In this document: positions 20,495 through 29,273 of the stretch, one piece after another
How positions within the stretch are numbered: the first letter of the stretch is position 1
Layout: each line of letters opens with the position of its first letter
Assembly: GCA_965203685.1 (NCBI GenBank)
Contig: OZ241908.1
Location: forward strand, 1,550,001 to 1,614,000
Length of the DNA: 64,000 bases
Reading direction: 5' to 3'
Origin: VXYL01 sp965203685
Lineage (GTDB): Bacteria; Pseudomonadota; Gammaproteobacteria; Pseudomonadales; Azotimanducaceae
Notes under the pieces: generated by a model
Told to the model about the DNA's origin: nothing
Database searches by the model: none
The model's input: only the letters and a program-made list of their open reading frames with translations
Position numbers and translations under genes: made by a program

Positions 20495-20597
20495 CCCGCA
20501 TCGAACCTTGAACGCGGCCGGAACGCGGACGAGGACGTCCGCGCACGGCCCCGGGTTCGGCGCCTGCGCGGTACGCGGGCCTCCCGGCCCGCATCGG
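20495..20597 (+). repeat. Dispersed single unit of the 93-bp repeat
   Basis: It matches the tandem units at 14778-15056, including GACGAGGACGTCC at 20528 and the hairpin GCGGGCC-tccc-GGCCCGC at 20575-20592. It lies directly after the stop codon of the third giant gene, as the tandem array does after the second. Confidence 0.8.
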
Positions 20598-20682
20598 ACT
20601 CTCGTCACGGGTCGAGAGCCGCGGTGGTCGTGGACTGCGCCGTTCCGCCGCCCCGGTTCCGACGGGGCTCCGCGTCGGAGCG

Positions 20683-20711
20683 TTGACCGACCCGGCCGCT
20701 GGCATTACAGT
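20683..20711 (+). promoter_or_regulatory. Sigma70-type promoter of the glycan operon
   Basis: TTGACC (20683-20688), a 17-nt spacer, then TACAGT (20706-20711). This is close to the housekeeping consensus and optimally spaced. The predicted transcript starts near 20718, giving a 5' leader of about 200 nt before gmd. The rest of the gap contains nothing else recognised. Confidence 0.65.
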
Positions 20712-20919
20712 CTCGGCGAAGGGTCGAGGCGAGGCGTGCTGTGGCGGAACGTGCCGATCCGGGCGTGGGTCCGAACAACAACAAGACGACGACGGAACGG
20801 ACCGGACGCGGCCGCTGGGGCGTGCCTCATGCATGCGTGGCGGGCGACGCGCTGGCGGTGGAACTCCGGCCGTGGCGGGCCGCAATGAACGCGCCGCCGC
20901 CGCGGACGGCCGGTCCGGC

Positions 20920-21993
20920 ATGAGCGCGCCGGTCGCGTTGGTCACGGGCGTGACCGGGCAGGACGGCGCGCACCTGGCGCACCTGCTGCTGGCGGAGGGC
21001 TGCACCGTCCACGGCCTGCGGCGCCGGGCGTCGGCGGACAACACCGGGCGGCTGGACGCGCTGTGCGGGGACTGGCGCGGCGAAGGCCGGTTCCGCCTGC
21101 ACGACGGCGACCTCGCCGACGCCGCGTCGCTGGTCCGCCTGGTGGCGGAGACCGAGCCCGACGAGATCTACAACCTCGCCGCGCAGAGCCACGTGCAGGT
21201 CAGTTTCCGGATGCCCGAGTACTCCGCGGACGTCAACGCGCTCGGCACGCTGCGCCTGCTCGAGGCGGTCAGGACGCTCGGGGCGCAACGCCGCGTGCGC
21301 TTCCTGCAGGCGTCGACGTCGGAGATGTACGGCAACGCGGCGTGCGCCGTGCAGGACGAGGCGACGCCGTTCGCGCCGCGCAGCCCCTACGCGGCCGCCA
21401 AGGCGCACGCCTACTGGAGCGTCGTCAACTACCGCGATGCCTACGGCCTGCACGCGTCGAACGGCATCTGCTTCAACCACGAGAGCCCGCTGCGCGGCGA
21501 GACCTTCGCCACGCGCAAGATCACCCTCGCGGCGGCCGCGATCGCCCGCGGACGGCAGCGGTGCCTGCACCTCGGCAACCTCGACGCGCGGCGCGACTGG
21601 GGCCACGCGCGCGACTACGTCGAAGGCATGCGGCGCATCGCGCGCCACCCCGGGCCGGGCGACTACGTGCTGGCGACCGGCGTGGGACGCAGCGTGCGCG
21701 AGTTCGCCGAACTCGCGTTCGCGGTGGCGGGCATCGAGATCGCCTGGGAAGGGGAGGGCCTCGCCGAGACCGGCCGCGACGCGCGCACGGGCGCCGTGCG
21801 CGTCGCGGTCGACCCGCGCCACTTCAGGCCGTCGGACGTGGACAGCCTCGTCGGCGACGCGGGGCTGGCGCGGCGCGTCCTCGGCTGGCGCCCGCGCACC
21901 ACGTTCCGGCAACTGGTCACCGAAATGGTCGAGGCGGACCTGGCGCTCGTCGACCGGCGGCGGGCGGCATCCGGCGGCGGTCGCGCGCGATGA
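20920..21993 (+). CDS. gmd: GDP-mannose 4,6-dehydratase
   Basis: This cytosolic short-chain dehydrogenase-fold enzyme converts GDP-D-mannose to GDP-4-keto-6-deoxymannose, the first step to GDP-L-fucose and related 6-deoxysugars. The 357-residue length fits the family. Visible features are the NAD(P)-binding GVTGQDG near the start, STSEMYG near residue 131, the YxxxK pair near 158-162, and the GMD signature NHESPLRGETFATRKIT. Start: ATG at 20920, giving MSAPVALVTG as in homologues. It is first in an operon with glycosyltransferases. The next pathway enzyme (GDP-fucose synthase) is not in the window, so the final sugar is uncertain, though the GT10 domain downstream favours fucose. Confidence 0.93.
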   Translation: MSAPVALVTGVTGQDGAHLAHLLLAEGCTVHGLRRRASADNTGRLDALCGDWRGEGRFRLHDGDLADAASLVRLVAETEPDEIYNLAAQSHVQVSFRMPEYSADVNALGTLRLLEAVRTLGAQRRVRFLQASTSEMYGNAACAVQDEATPFAPRSPYAAAKAHAYWSVVNYRDAYGLHASNGICFNHESPLRGETFATRKITLAAAAIARGRQRCLHLGNLDARRDWGHARDYVEGMRRIARHPGPGDYVLATGVGRSVREFAELAFAVAGIEIAWEGEGLAETGRDARTGAVRVAVDPRHFRPSDVDSLVGDAGLARRVLGWRPRTTFRQLVTEMVEADLALVDRRRAASGGGRAR

Positions 21994-22090
21994 GCCGGGA
22001 CGCGTTCGCGGTGTCCGGGCGGAGTTCCTGCACGTCGCGGAGCTGGCCGCCGCCGTGTGCCTGCTCGAGCGCCACGCCGGGGAGGCGCCC

Positions 22091-24046
22091 GTGGCGGACC
22101 GGCTGATCGTCACCGCGGCGTCGCCCGCCTTCGGCCCGTCGCTGCTCGCGCTGCTCGGCTCGCTGAACGCCAACTGGCCGCGCCATCCGCCGGTGGCGGT
22201 CTACGACCTGGGCCTCGACCGGGCGACGACCGAGTCGCTCGCGGCGTTCGCCGTGGCCGTGCGCCCCGTGGAAGCCTTCTGCGCGCACTGGCGCAGGCAC
22301 TTCGCGTGGAAGGTGTGGTGCCTCTGCGACGCCCCGGCGCGGGACGTGCTGTGGATGGACGCGGGCATGGCCGTCCTCGAGCCGCTCGAGGAGGCCTTCG
22401 ACGCCGTCGACGCCCTCGGCTACTTCGCGGTGGCGACCTACGGTCGCCTCGTCGAGCAGGCGCCGGCGGCGGCGGTGCGGGCCTGCGGACTGTCGCGCGA
22501 CTTCGCGGCGCGGCGGGCGACGCTGGCGGGGAGCCTGATCGGCTTGCGCAAGGAGGGCGCGGGGCTGGCCGTTCTGCGCGAGGCGCGCGAACTCGTGCTC
22601 GACGAGCGCAACGTCGCCGCCGGGACGCCGGCCCACCGGCACGACCAGGCGCTCTTGTCGCTGCTCCTCTACAAGCACCACGGGCGGGTCGTCGCGTGCG
22701 ACCAGGGGCTGTACCTGAACTGGCGCTCGCCCCGGGACGCGGTCGGCCAGAAGGTCTGGCACCACCGGCGCGCGATGTGCGCCGCCGACGTCGCCTTCCT
22801 GTCGCGGCAGACCCGGCCGTGGCCGTCCGGGCGCCACGTGCCGCGCTCCCCGCCGCGCCCGGCCGCGGTCGCGAGGGCCTGGACGGCGGTCCGCGCCGCG
22901 CTCCGGGCGCCGGCCCGACGGCTCCTCGGCGTGCGCCCGGAAGCCGTCTACGACGGCGTGCGCGACCCGCCCGCCGAGGGCGCGGGCGAAGTCCGCGGGG
23001 AGCCCGTCCGCCTGCGCCGTCTCGGCGACGCCATCGTCGGCGTGCCGTTCTTCCCGCCGGGGTCGGGACCCGTCGAGGACGCGGACGCGCCGGACGTGAT
23101 CGCCGTGCACACCGGGTCCGGACCGGCCTCGGAGATCTACCGGCAGATCCGCCGGGCGCGGTTCCGCCACGGCTGGCGGCCGCTGGTCTACGCCCACTAC
23201 GGCGAGATCCACGTGCCCGCGGGTCCGAACCGGAGGAACGTGGACTACGCCTTCTCGTTCGCGCCGACCTCGCGGCGCAACTGCCGCCACGAGCGCTACC
23301 TGACCATGCCGGTGCTGGCGCCGCACATCGAGGCGCGCCGGGAGCGCCGCGCGGACTCGCTGTGGGCGGCGCCGAAGACGGAGTTCTGCAACTTCGTCTA
23401 CAGCAACGGCTCGCACGGCCGCGTCGACGTCCGCGAACGGTTCGCGCGGGACCTGATGGCCGTCGGCCGCGTCGACTGTCCCGGCGCGCGCCTCACCAAT
23501 CACGCGCGGCTGCCGCCGTACGGCACGGGCGAGGGGGGCGGGGTGCTCGCGAAGCTCGCGTTCCTCGCCCGCTACCGGTTCACGATCGCCTTCGAGAACG
23601 CCTCCGCGGACGGCTACGTGACCGAGAAGATCGTGCACGCGCTGGCCGTCGGCAGCATCCCCGTGTACTGGGGCTGCCCGCGGATCGCCGACTACTACAA
23701 CCCGGACAGCTTCGTGAACTGCCACGACTACCCGTCGTTCGACGCGGTGGTCGAACGGGTCCGCGAGATCGACGCCGACCCGGCGCTCGCCGAGGCCTAC
23801 CGGCAGGCGCCGATGCTGCTGCCGACGTCGCGGATCCACGGCATGCACCGGGACCTGCGCGACCGCCACCGGCGGCTGGTGGACGAGGCGCTCGAGCGCC
23901 GCGTCCGGCGCGAGGGCGCGGTCGGCAAGTGGCTGCGCTGCGCGGCGTTCGTGGCCCGCAACGCGCCGCTCGAGGGCCGCCTGCACTGGGGCCGCGCCCG
24001 CCGCCTGGCCGGCCGGGCGCTGCGCCGCGCCGGACTGCGCCGGTGA
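22091..24046 (+). CDS. Two-domain glycosyltransferase with C-terminal GT10 fucosyltransferase
   Basis: GTG at 22091 is chosen for GGAGG 5 nt upstream. GTG at 22055 is an alternative, giving 12 more residues. The 651-residue product has an N-terminal GT-A-like domain (LIVTAASPAFGPSLLALLGS, then WMDAGM as a possible metal-binding DxG motif). After a basic linker (about 255-300) comes a GT10 alpha-1,3/1,4-fucosyltransferase-like domain: FCNFVYSNG near 432, FAIAFENxS-type block near 499 and GYVTEKI with the IPVYWG segment. GT10 enzymes use GDP-fucose, which fits gmd upstream. The last four bases overlap the next gene (GTGA), indicating translational coupling. Confidence 0.85.
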   Translation: MADRLIVTAASPAFGPSLLALLGSLNANWPRHPPVAVYDLGLDRATTESLAAFAVAVRPVEAFCAHWRRHFAWKVWCLCDAPARDVLWMDAGMAVLEPLEEAFDAVDALGYFAVATYGRLVEQAPAAAVRACGLSRDFAARRATLAGSLIGLRKEGAGLAVLREARELVLDERNVAAGTPAHRHDQALLSLLLYKHHGRVVACDQGLYLNWRSPRDAVGQKVWHHRRAMCAADVAFLSRQTRPWPSGRHVPRSPPRPAAVARAWTAVRAALRAPARRLLGVRPEAVYDGVRDPPAEGAGEVRGEPVRLRRLGDAIVGVPFFPPGSGPVEDADAPDVIAVHTGSGPASEIYRQIRRARFRHGWRPLVYAHYGEIHVPAGPNRRNVDYAFSFAPTSRRNCRHERYLTMPVLAPHIEARRERRADSLWAAPKTEFCNFVYSNGSHGRVDVRERFARDLMAVGRVDCPGARLTNHARLPPYGTGEGGGVLAKLAFLARYRFTIAFENASADGYVTEKIVHALAVGSIPVYWGCPRIADYYNPDSFVNCHDYPSFDAVVERVREIDADPALAEAYRQAPMLLPTSRIHGMHRDLRDRHRRLVDEALERRVRREGAVGKWLRCAAFVARNAPLEGRLHWGRARRLAGRALRRAGLRR

Positions 24047-26919
24047 CGGCGGACGGCGTACCGGGAGGCGAGGGCGACGCCCGTGCCGGGACGGGGCGGG
24101 CCAGGGTGCGCCACAACGATTGGCGGGCCGTGGCCGTGGCGCCGGCGTCGGACTTCGTGGCCGAGCGCGGGGTGAGCGTCGTGGTCCCGCACTTCGAGAA
24201 CCCGGACGCGCTGGCGTCGGCGCTCGCGGCGCTCGAACGCCAGACCTATCCGCGGGCGCTGTTCGAGGTCGTGGTCGTGGACGACGGCTCGCGCCCGCCG
24301 GCGGCGGTGCCGGCGTCGACGGCGATGGACGTGCGCGTGGTGCGCCACGGGGGCGCGCCGGGCGGCGCCGGCGCGGCCCGCGACCGCGGCGCGCGCGCGG
24401 CGCGCCACGGCATCCTGGTGTTCCTGGACTGCGACATGGTGGCGGCCGAGGGCCTCGTCGAAGCGCACGCGCGCTGGCACCACGCGCTCCCCGACGCGCT
24501 GACCGTGGGCACCTACGCGCGGGTGGCGTGGCGGGGGCTCGACGCCGAGCGCGTGCGGCGCCACCGGGGTCCGGTCGCCGGGATGTTCGCGGACCGCGCC
24601 GTCGAGCGTCCCTGGGTCGAGCGCCACTTCGCGCGCACGCGCGACCTGACGTCGCGGCACGACGACCTGTTCCGCGCCGTCAGCGGCGGCAACTTCGGCA
24701 TGTCGCGGACGTTCTACGAGGCCGTCGGCGGCTTCGACCCGGCGTTCGGCACGGGCTGCTTCGAGGACCTGGAGCTGGCCTACCGGGCCTGCACCCAGGG
24801 GGCCGTGCTGGTGCCGGTGCGCGCCGCCCACGCGTGGCACTGCGGCACCTGGGACGAGCGCGCGCGGCGGCGGCGCGCCGGCTGGGAGGACCGCGGCCGG
24901 GTGGCCGACCGCGTCGCGCACCCCGACTTCCGCCCCGCCGCGCCCGGGCGCATGTACGCGGTGCCGACCTTCGTGGTGACCGTGGACGCCCGCGACGCCG
25001 CGGCACAGGCCGCCGCGGACGTCGTGGAGCGGCTTCTCGGCGACGACGAGTCCGACCTCGCGGTGCGCCTGGCGGCGCCGGCGACCGGCGGCGCGGGCCT
25101 GCGCGCGCGGTTCGCGGCCGACGCGCGCGTGCACGTGGACCCCGTCCGGGCCGCCGAGGACGCCTTCCCGGCGTCGCCGTACTTCGTGACGCTGCCGGTC
25201 GCCGCGCTGCCGCGCGGCGTCCTCGCGGCCCTGCGCCGCGGGCTCGGCCCGGCCGCCGCGGCGACGGTGCGCCTCGCCGACGGCTCGCGCGGCTCGGTCG
25301 CGCGCGCCTGGGCGGTGCACCGCGCCCGGCGCCACGGCGGCGCGGCGGCGGACTACGGGGAGGGCACGACGGTGGTGCTCGGCCGCGCCGCCGGCCGCCG
25401 CCGGTCGCGGCCGAGGACGCGGGCGGACGAGGGGCACCGGCGCCGCCTGCTCCGGCGCGTGCTGCGCGAGGCCGGGCACGTCCGCGGCCGGCGCACGGCG
25501 GCGGCCTTCCTCGGCTGGCTCGCCCTCGGGCTGCGCTGGTGGCTCGGTGCGCGCGTGCGCCGGGACACGCCGCCGCGTCCGGCGGAACGGGCCCGCGCGG
25601 ACCCGGGCGCGGGCGGCGTGGCGCTGCTCGGGCCGCGGGCGCAGGCCGTGCTGCCGGCGACGACGGGCGCCGCCGCCGGTCGCGCCGGGGTCGTGCTCGC
25701 GGACACGCGGGAGCTCGCCCGCGGCGCCGGGCGTCCGGCGGCGGTGCTCGACGAGCATCCGGAGCTGGCGGTGCCGGCGTTCGACCCGGCCCGCTGGAAT
25801 CCGATCGGCTGGGTGCGCCGCGTCGAACGCCGGACCGGCGCGCTCGGTCCGCCGTGCCTGCTGCCGTCGGCGGCGGGCGTGCGGCGCATCGGCGAGGCGA
25901 CGCCCGGGTCGGTCCGCCACTTCCACCACCTGGAGGACGTGGCCGGCTTCCACGCCGGCGCCGAGGCGCGCGCCGGCGTGCTGGCGCGCATCGCCGCGAC
26001 GGGGGTCCCGGTGCACGTCGCGGACGCGGCGCCGGCGCTCGAGACGCTGCTCGGCGGCGAACTGCACGGGCTGATGGCGAGCCCGCTGCGCGGCCTGGAC
26101 GCGGAGGCGCGCGAGGCGCTGAGCGTGCGCATGCGGCGGGCGGCGCTCAGGCGGCACGCGCACGCGGCGCGCGTCGGGCAGATCGCCGCGCGGGCGTTGT
26201 CGTGCCCGCCGCGCCGGCCGGGCGTGGCGATCGTGCTGGCGACCCGCCGCCCGGAGCTGCTCGCGCACGCGCTCGCCAACGTCGCCCGGCAGACCTATCC
26301 CGCCCTCGAACTGGTGCTCGCCCTGCACGGCCCGGGGTTCGCGGAGGCCGCGGTGCGCCGCGGCCTCGCGCGGCTCGGGATCCCGTCCACGGTGCTGCGG
26401 GTCGGCGCGGACTGCGGACTCGGCGCCGTGCTCGACGCGGCGACGGCGATGGCCGGCGCGCCGCTCGTCGCCAAGATGGACGACGACGACCTCTACGGCG
26501 CGGACCACGTCTGGGACCTGGTGCTGGCGCAGGAGTACTCCGGCGCCGACGTGGTCGGCAAGGCCGCCGAGACCTTCTACCTGCACGGTCCGGACCTCAC
26601 GGTGTGCCGGCGCCGGCCGGCGGCGGAGACCTACGACGGCCACGTCGCCGGCGCCTCGATCCTCGCCACGCGCGCCGCCCTCGACGGCGTCGGCGGCTGG
26701 CCGCCCGCGCCGGGCGAGGACGTCGAACTCGCGCGCCGGGTGCGGCGCGCCGGCGGGCGCGTCTACCGGACCCACGGCCGCGGCCTGCTGGTGTCGCGCC
26801 GCGTCGACGGCCATAGCTGGTTCCTCGACGAGGCGCGCCTGCTGCGCCGCGCGACGGCGGTCGCGGCGGGGTTCAGGCCCGCTCTCGCGGACATCGTCGC
26901 CGAGCCGCCGGATGCGTAG
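24043..26919 (+). CDS. Bifunctional-looking GT2 glycosyltransferase with two GT-A domains
   Basis: GTG at 24043 overlaps the previous stop as GTGA. The 958-residue protein has an N-terminal GT2 domain with VVVPHFENPDAL, VVVDDGS near 79, DCDMV near 129 and the GGFDPAFGTGCFEDLEL acceptor-side motif. A middle part without a clear family follows (about 330-720). A second GT2-like domain begins near 724 (VAIVLATRRPELL) and has KMDDDDLYG near 812. It probably adds two sugars to a growing surface glycan at the cytoplasmic face. The N-terminal motif VRHNDWRAVAV recurs as VRYHDWRGCAV in the gene at 27789, so the two are paralogous. Confidence 0.85.
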   Translation: MTADGVPGGEGDARAGTGRARVRHNDWRAVAVAPASDFVAERGVSVVVPHFENPDALASALAALERQTYPRALFEVVVVDDGSRPPAAVPASTAMDVRVVRHGGAPGGAGAARDRGARAARHGILVFLDCDMVAAEGLVEAHARWHHALPDALTVGTYARVAWRGLDAERVRRHRGPVAGMFADRAVERPWVERHFARTRDLTSRHDDLFRAVSGGNFGMSRTFYEAVGGFDPAFGTGCFEDLELAYRACTQGAVLVPVRAAHAWHCGTWDERARRRRAGWEDRGRVADRVAHPDFRPAAPGRMYAVPTFVVTVDARDAAAQAAADVVERLLGDDESDLAVRLAAPATGGAGLRARFAADARVHVDPVRAAEDAFPASPYFVTLPVAALPRGVLAALRRGLGPAAAATVRLADGSRGSVARAWAVHRARRHGGAAADYGEGTTVVLGRAAGRRRSRPRTRADEGHRRRLLRRVLREAGHVRGRRTAAAFLGWLALGLRWWLGARVRRDTPPRPAERARADPGAGGVALLGPRAQAVLPATTGAAAGRAGVVLADTRELARGAGRPAAVLDEHPELAVPAFDPARWNPIGWVRRVERRTGALGPPCLLPSAAGVRRIGEATPGSVRHFHHLEDVAGFHAGAEARAGVLARIAATGVPVHVADAAPALETLLGGELHGLMASPLRGLDAEAREALSVRMRRAALRRHAHAARVGQIAARALSCPPRRPGVAIVLATRRPELLAHALANVARQTYPALELVLALHGPGFAEAAVRRGLARLGIPSTVLRVGADCGLGAVLDAATAMAGAPLVAKMDDDDLYGADHVWDLVLAQEYSGADVVGKAAETFYLHGPDLTVCRRRPAAETYDGHVAGASILATRAALDGVGGWPPAPGEDVELARRVRRAGGRVYRTHGRGLLVSRRVDGHSWFLDEARLLRRATAVAAGFRPALADIVAEPPDA

Positions 26920-27796
26920 GCGGCGTTTGCCCGCGCCTCTCGGCGCCGGACGCCCGGGCGGCGCGGCGGCGGGCGCCGTCTTCGCGCGCATCGCGCGCCG
27001 GATCGCCGTGCGCCTGGACCGCGGCGCGCCGGTCGCGCCGGGGCTTGTCGCCGCGCTGCGCGTCGCCGCGCCGAGCGCCGCGCACCGGCGGCTGGCGCGC
27101 GACCTGGCGGCGGCGCTGGCGGCGCCGTGTCCCGGGCGGGCGCGGCGCATCGCGTCGACGGCGCGGCGGACGGCGGACGCGCGCGCGGAGAAGATCGTCT
27201 CGCGCCGCCACCGTTTCGTCTGGCTCGGCAACCCCAAGGTGGCCTCGCGCAGCCTGATCGCGGCGCTGCTCGACGCCGACCCGGACGCGCGCCTGGTCGA
27301 GCACGCGAGCGTGCGCGAGCTGTACGCGACCTACCCGGAGGCGCGCCGCTACTTCGCCTTCGCGTTCCTGCGCGACCCGTGCGAGCGGACGCTGTCGTTC
27401 TACCGCGACAAGTACCTCGGCGGCGGCGCCTTCGAGCGGCGCACCTTCATCGAGCCGTACTGGGGGGTCGCGCCCGGCACCGGCTTCGAGGAGCTGTGCG
27501 CGTGGCTCGCGACGGCCTACGGCAGCGACGCGTTCGCGGACCGCCACTGGCTCTCGCAGCATCGCCACGTGGCGCTGCCGCGCGGCCGGCTGCCGGACTT
27601 CCTCGGCCGCTACGAGCGCCTCGACGAGGACGTCGCGGCGGTGGCCCGCCGCGTCGGACTCGGCGGCGTCGCCCTGCCGCATCTCAACCGCTCCCCGGAG
27701 CCGGCGGACGGCGGCGCGCGCCTGACGGCGCGGACCCGTGCGCTGCTGGGCAAGCGCTACGCCGCGGACTTCGACCTCCGGCGCGCCGTTGGCTAG
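26912..27796 (+). CDS. Sulfotransferase family 2-like protein
   Basis: The start codon overlaps the end of the preceding gene by 8 bases. The 294-residue product has the PAPS 5'-phosphosulfate-loop motif NPKVASRSLI near residue 106 and the 3'-phosphate-binding FLRDPCERTLSFYRDKY near 153, both typical of carbohydrate sulfotransferases (PF03567 type). The N-terminal 90 residues are Ala/Arg rich without a clear domain. Placement between glycosyltransferases suggests that it sulfates the polysaccharide made by this operon. Confidence 0.85.
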   Translation: MRRRRLPAPLGAGRPGGAAAGAVFARIARRIAVRLDRGAPVAPGLVAALRVAAPSAAHRRLARDLAAALAAPCPGRARRIASTARRTADARAEKIVSRRHRFVWLGNPKVASRSLIAALLDADPDARLVEHASVRELYATYPEARRYFAFAFLRDPCERTLSFYRDKYLGGGAFERRTFIEPYWGVAPGTGFEELCAWLATAYGSDAFADRHWLSQHRHVALPRGRLPDFLGRYERLDEDVAAVARRVGLGGVALPHLNRSPEPADGGARLTARTRALLGKRYAADFDLRRAVG

Positions 27797-29273
27797 CCGC
27801 GCCGGGCGGACCCCGCCGGCCGCCGCGGTGCGCTACCACGACTGGCGCGGCTGCGCCGTCGCGGCGCTCGACGCGTTCGCGCCGCGCGAGCCGGTGTCCG
27901 TGGTCGTGCCCCACTACGAGGCGCCGCGCGCGCTGGCCATGACCCTGCGCGCGCTGGCGCAGCAGCGCTTCCCCCGGCGGCTGATCGACGTCGTGGTGGT
28001 CGACGACGGTTCGCGGGTGCCGCCGGCGCTTCCGGAGACGCCTTTGCGGGTGCGCCTCGTGCGCCAGGAGCGGCGCGGATTCGGGCTCGCGCGCGCGCGC
28101 AACCGCGGCCTGCGCGAGGCGCGCCACGACGTCGTCGTGTTCCTCGACGGCGACATGGTGGCCGACCCCGACCTGCTGCGCGCCCACGCGCGCTGGCACG
28201 AGGCGGTCGCGAACGCGGTGACGATGGGGTTCCGCGCCCACGTGCCCGCGGCGGCGGTCGACGAGGCGCTGCTGCGCCGGCCGCCGGCCGCCTGGCACGC
28301 GACGCTCGCCGGCGCGGCGTCGATGGCGCCGTGGCGCGCGCGGGACCTCGGCCGGCTCGCGGCGCTGCGCGCGAGCCGCGAGAACCGCCTCTACCAGATC
28401 GTCGAGGGGGCCAACGTCGGCGTGCGCCGCGCCTTCTTCGAACGCCTCGGCGGGTTCGACGAGTCGTTCGTGCGCTGGGGCGGCGAGGACAACGAGTTCG
28501 CGTTCCGCGCCTTCGTCCGCGGCGGACTGCTGGTGCCCGAGCCCGGGGCGTTCGCCTGGCACCAGGGTCCGTGGGACGAGGACGGCGCGCGCAAGCGGCG
28601 CTCGAGCCGCCGCCAGCGCTTCCTGCTCGCGCAGTCGATCCCGGCGGCGGACTACCGCCCGGCGCGGCCGGGCTGCACGTACCGGGTCCCGCAGCACGCC
28701 GTGGCGCTCGGCGCCGGGGCCGCGCCGGTGTCGCGCGTCGTGGCGGCGGCGGAGGCGGTGCTCGCGGACCCGGTGTCCGACCTGGCGCTGGCGATCGACG
28801 TCGACGGGTGCGCGGCGGACGACGCCGCGCAGCTGCGCGAGCGTTTCGGTGCGGACTGCCGGGTCGCGGTGGGACGCGGCGCGGCGACGGTGGATGCGTT
28901 TCCGGCGACGCCCTACCACGCCGCGGTCCCGGCGTCGGCGGCGGTCCGCGCCGGCCTCGTGCTGGCGCTGCGCCTGGCCGTGCACGGGCGGGCGTCGGTC
29001 GCCGCGACGCTGGCCGACGGCAGCCGCGCCACGATGGCGCAGGCGTGGGCCCTCAACCGGGCGCGCGACGCGGGACGCCCGGTCGGCGACTTCGGCGACG
29101 TCGGCGAGATGCGCCTGCGCGGCGCCCGGCTGCGCTGGTGGCAGGCCGCCCTGCTCGGGGATCCGCGGCGCGCCCTGGACAAGCCGCGCCGCCCGCGCGC
29201 GCGTCTCGCGCGCTGGACGCTCGGCGTCCGCCGCAAGCGGGCGGCAGAGGCGCCGGGAGCGGACGTCCCGTGA
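27789..29273 (+). CDS. GT2 glycosyltransferase
   Basis: The sulfotransferase stop overlaps a TTG at 27789, used here as start. GTG at 27828 is an equally reasonable alternative. The approximately 494-residue protein is GT2-like: VVVPHYEAPRAL, VVVDDGS, FLDGDMV and a GGFDESFVRWGGEDNEF motif. Its C-terminal 200 residues resemble the middle region of the protein at 24043, so both may share a non-catalytic domain. It acts presumably on lipid- or protein-linked glycan in the cytoplasm. It overlaps the next gene by GTGA. Confidence 0.85.
   Translation: MASRAGRTPPAAAVRYHDWRGCAVAALDAFAPREPVSVVVPHYEAPRALAMTLRALAQQRFPRRLIDVVVVDDGSRVPPALPETPLRVRLVRQERRGFGLARARNRGLREARHDVVVFLDGDMVADPDLLRAHARWHEAVANAVTMGFRAHVPAAAVDEALLRRPPAAWHATLAGAASMAPWRARDLGRLAALRASRENRLYQIVEGANVGVRRAFFERLGGFDESFVRWGGEDNEFAFRAFVRGGLLVPEPGAFAWHQGPWDEDGARKRRSSRRQRFLLAQSIPAADYRPARPGCTYRVPQHAVALGAGAAPVSRVVAAAEAVLADPVSDLALAIDVDGCAADDAAQLRERFGADCRVAVGRGAATVDAFPATPYHAAVPASAAVRAGLVLALRLAVHGRASVAATLADGSRATMAQAWALNRARDAGRPVGDFGDVGEMRLRGARLRWWQAALLGDPRRALDKPRRPRARLARWTLGVRRKRAAEAPGADVP

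Noticed and set aside
21990..22106. A short gene starting at the ATGA overlap with the gmd stop
   Set aside because: It stops after 38 codons with no homology. The downstream frame with GTG at 22091 and GGAGG carries the glycosyltransferase.
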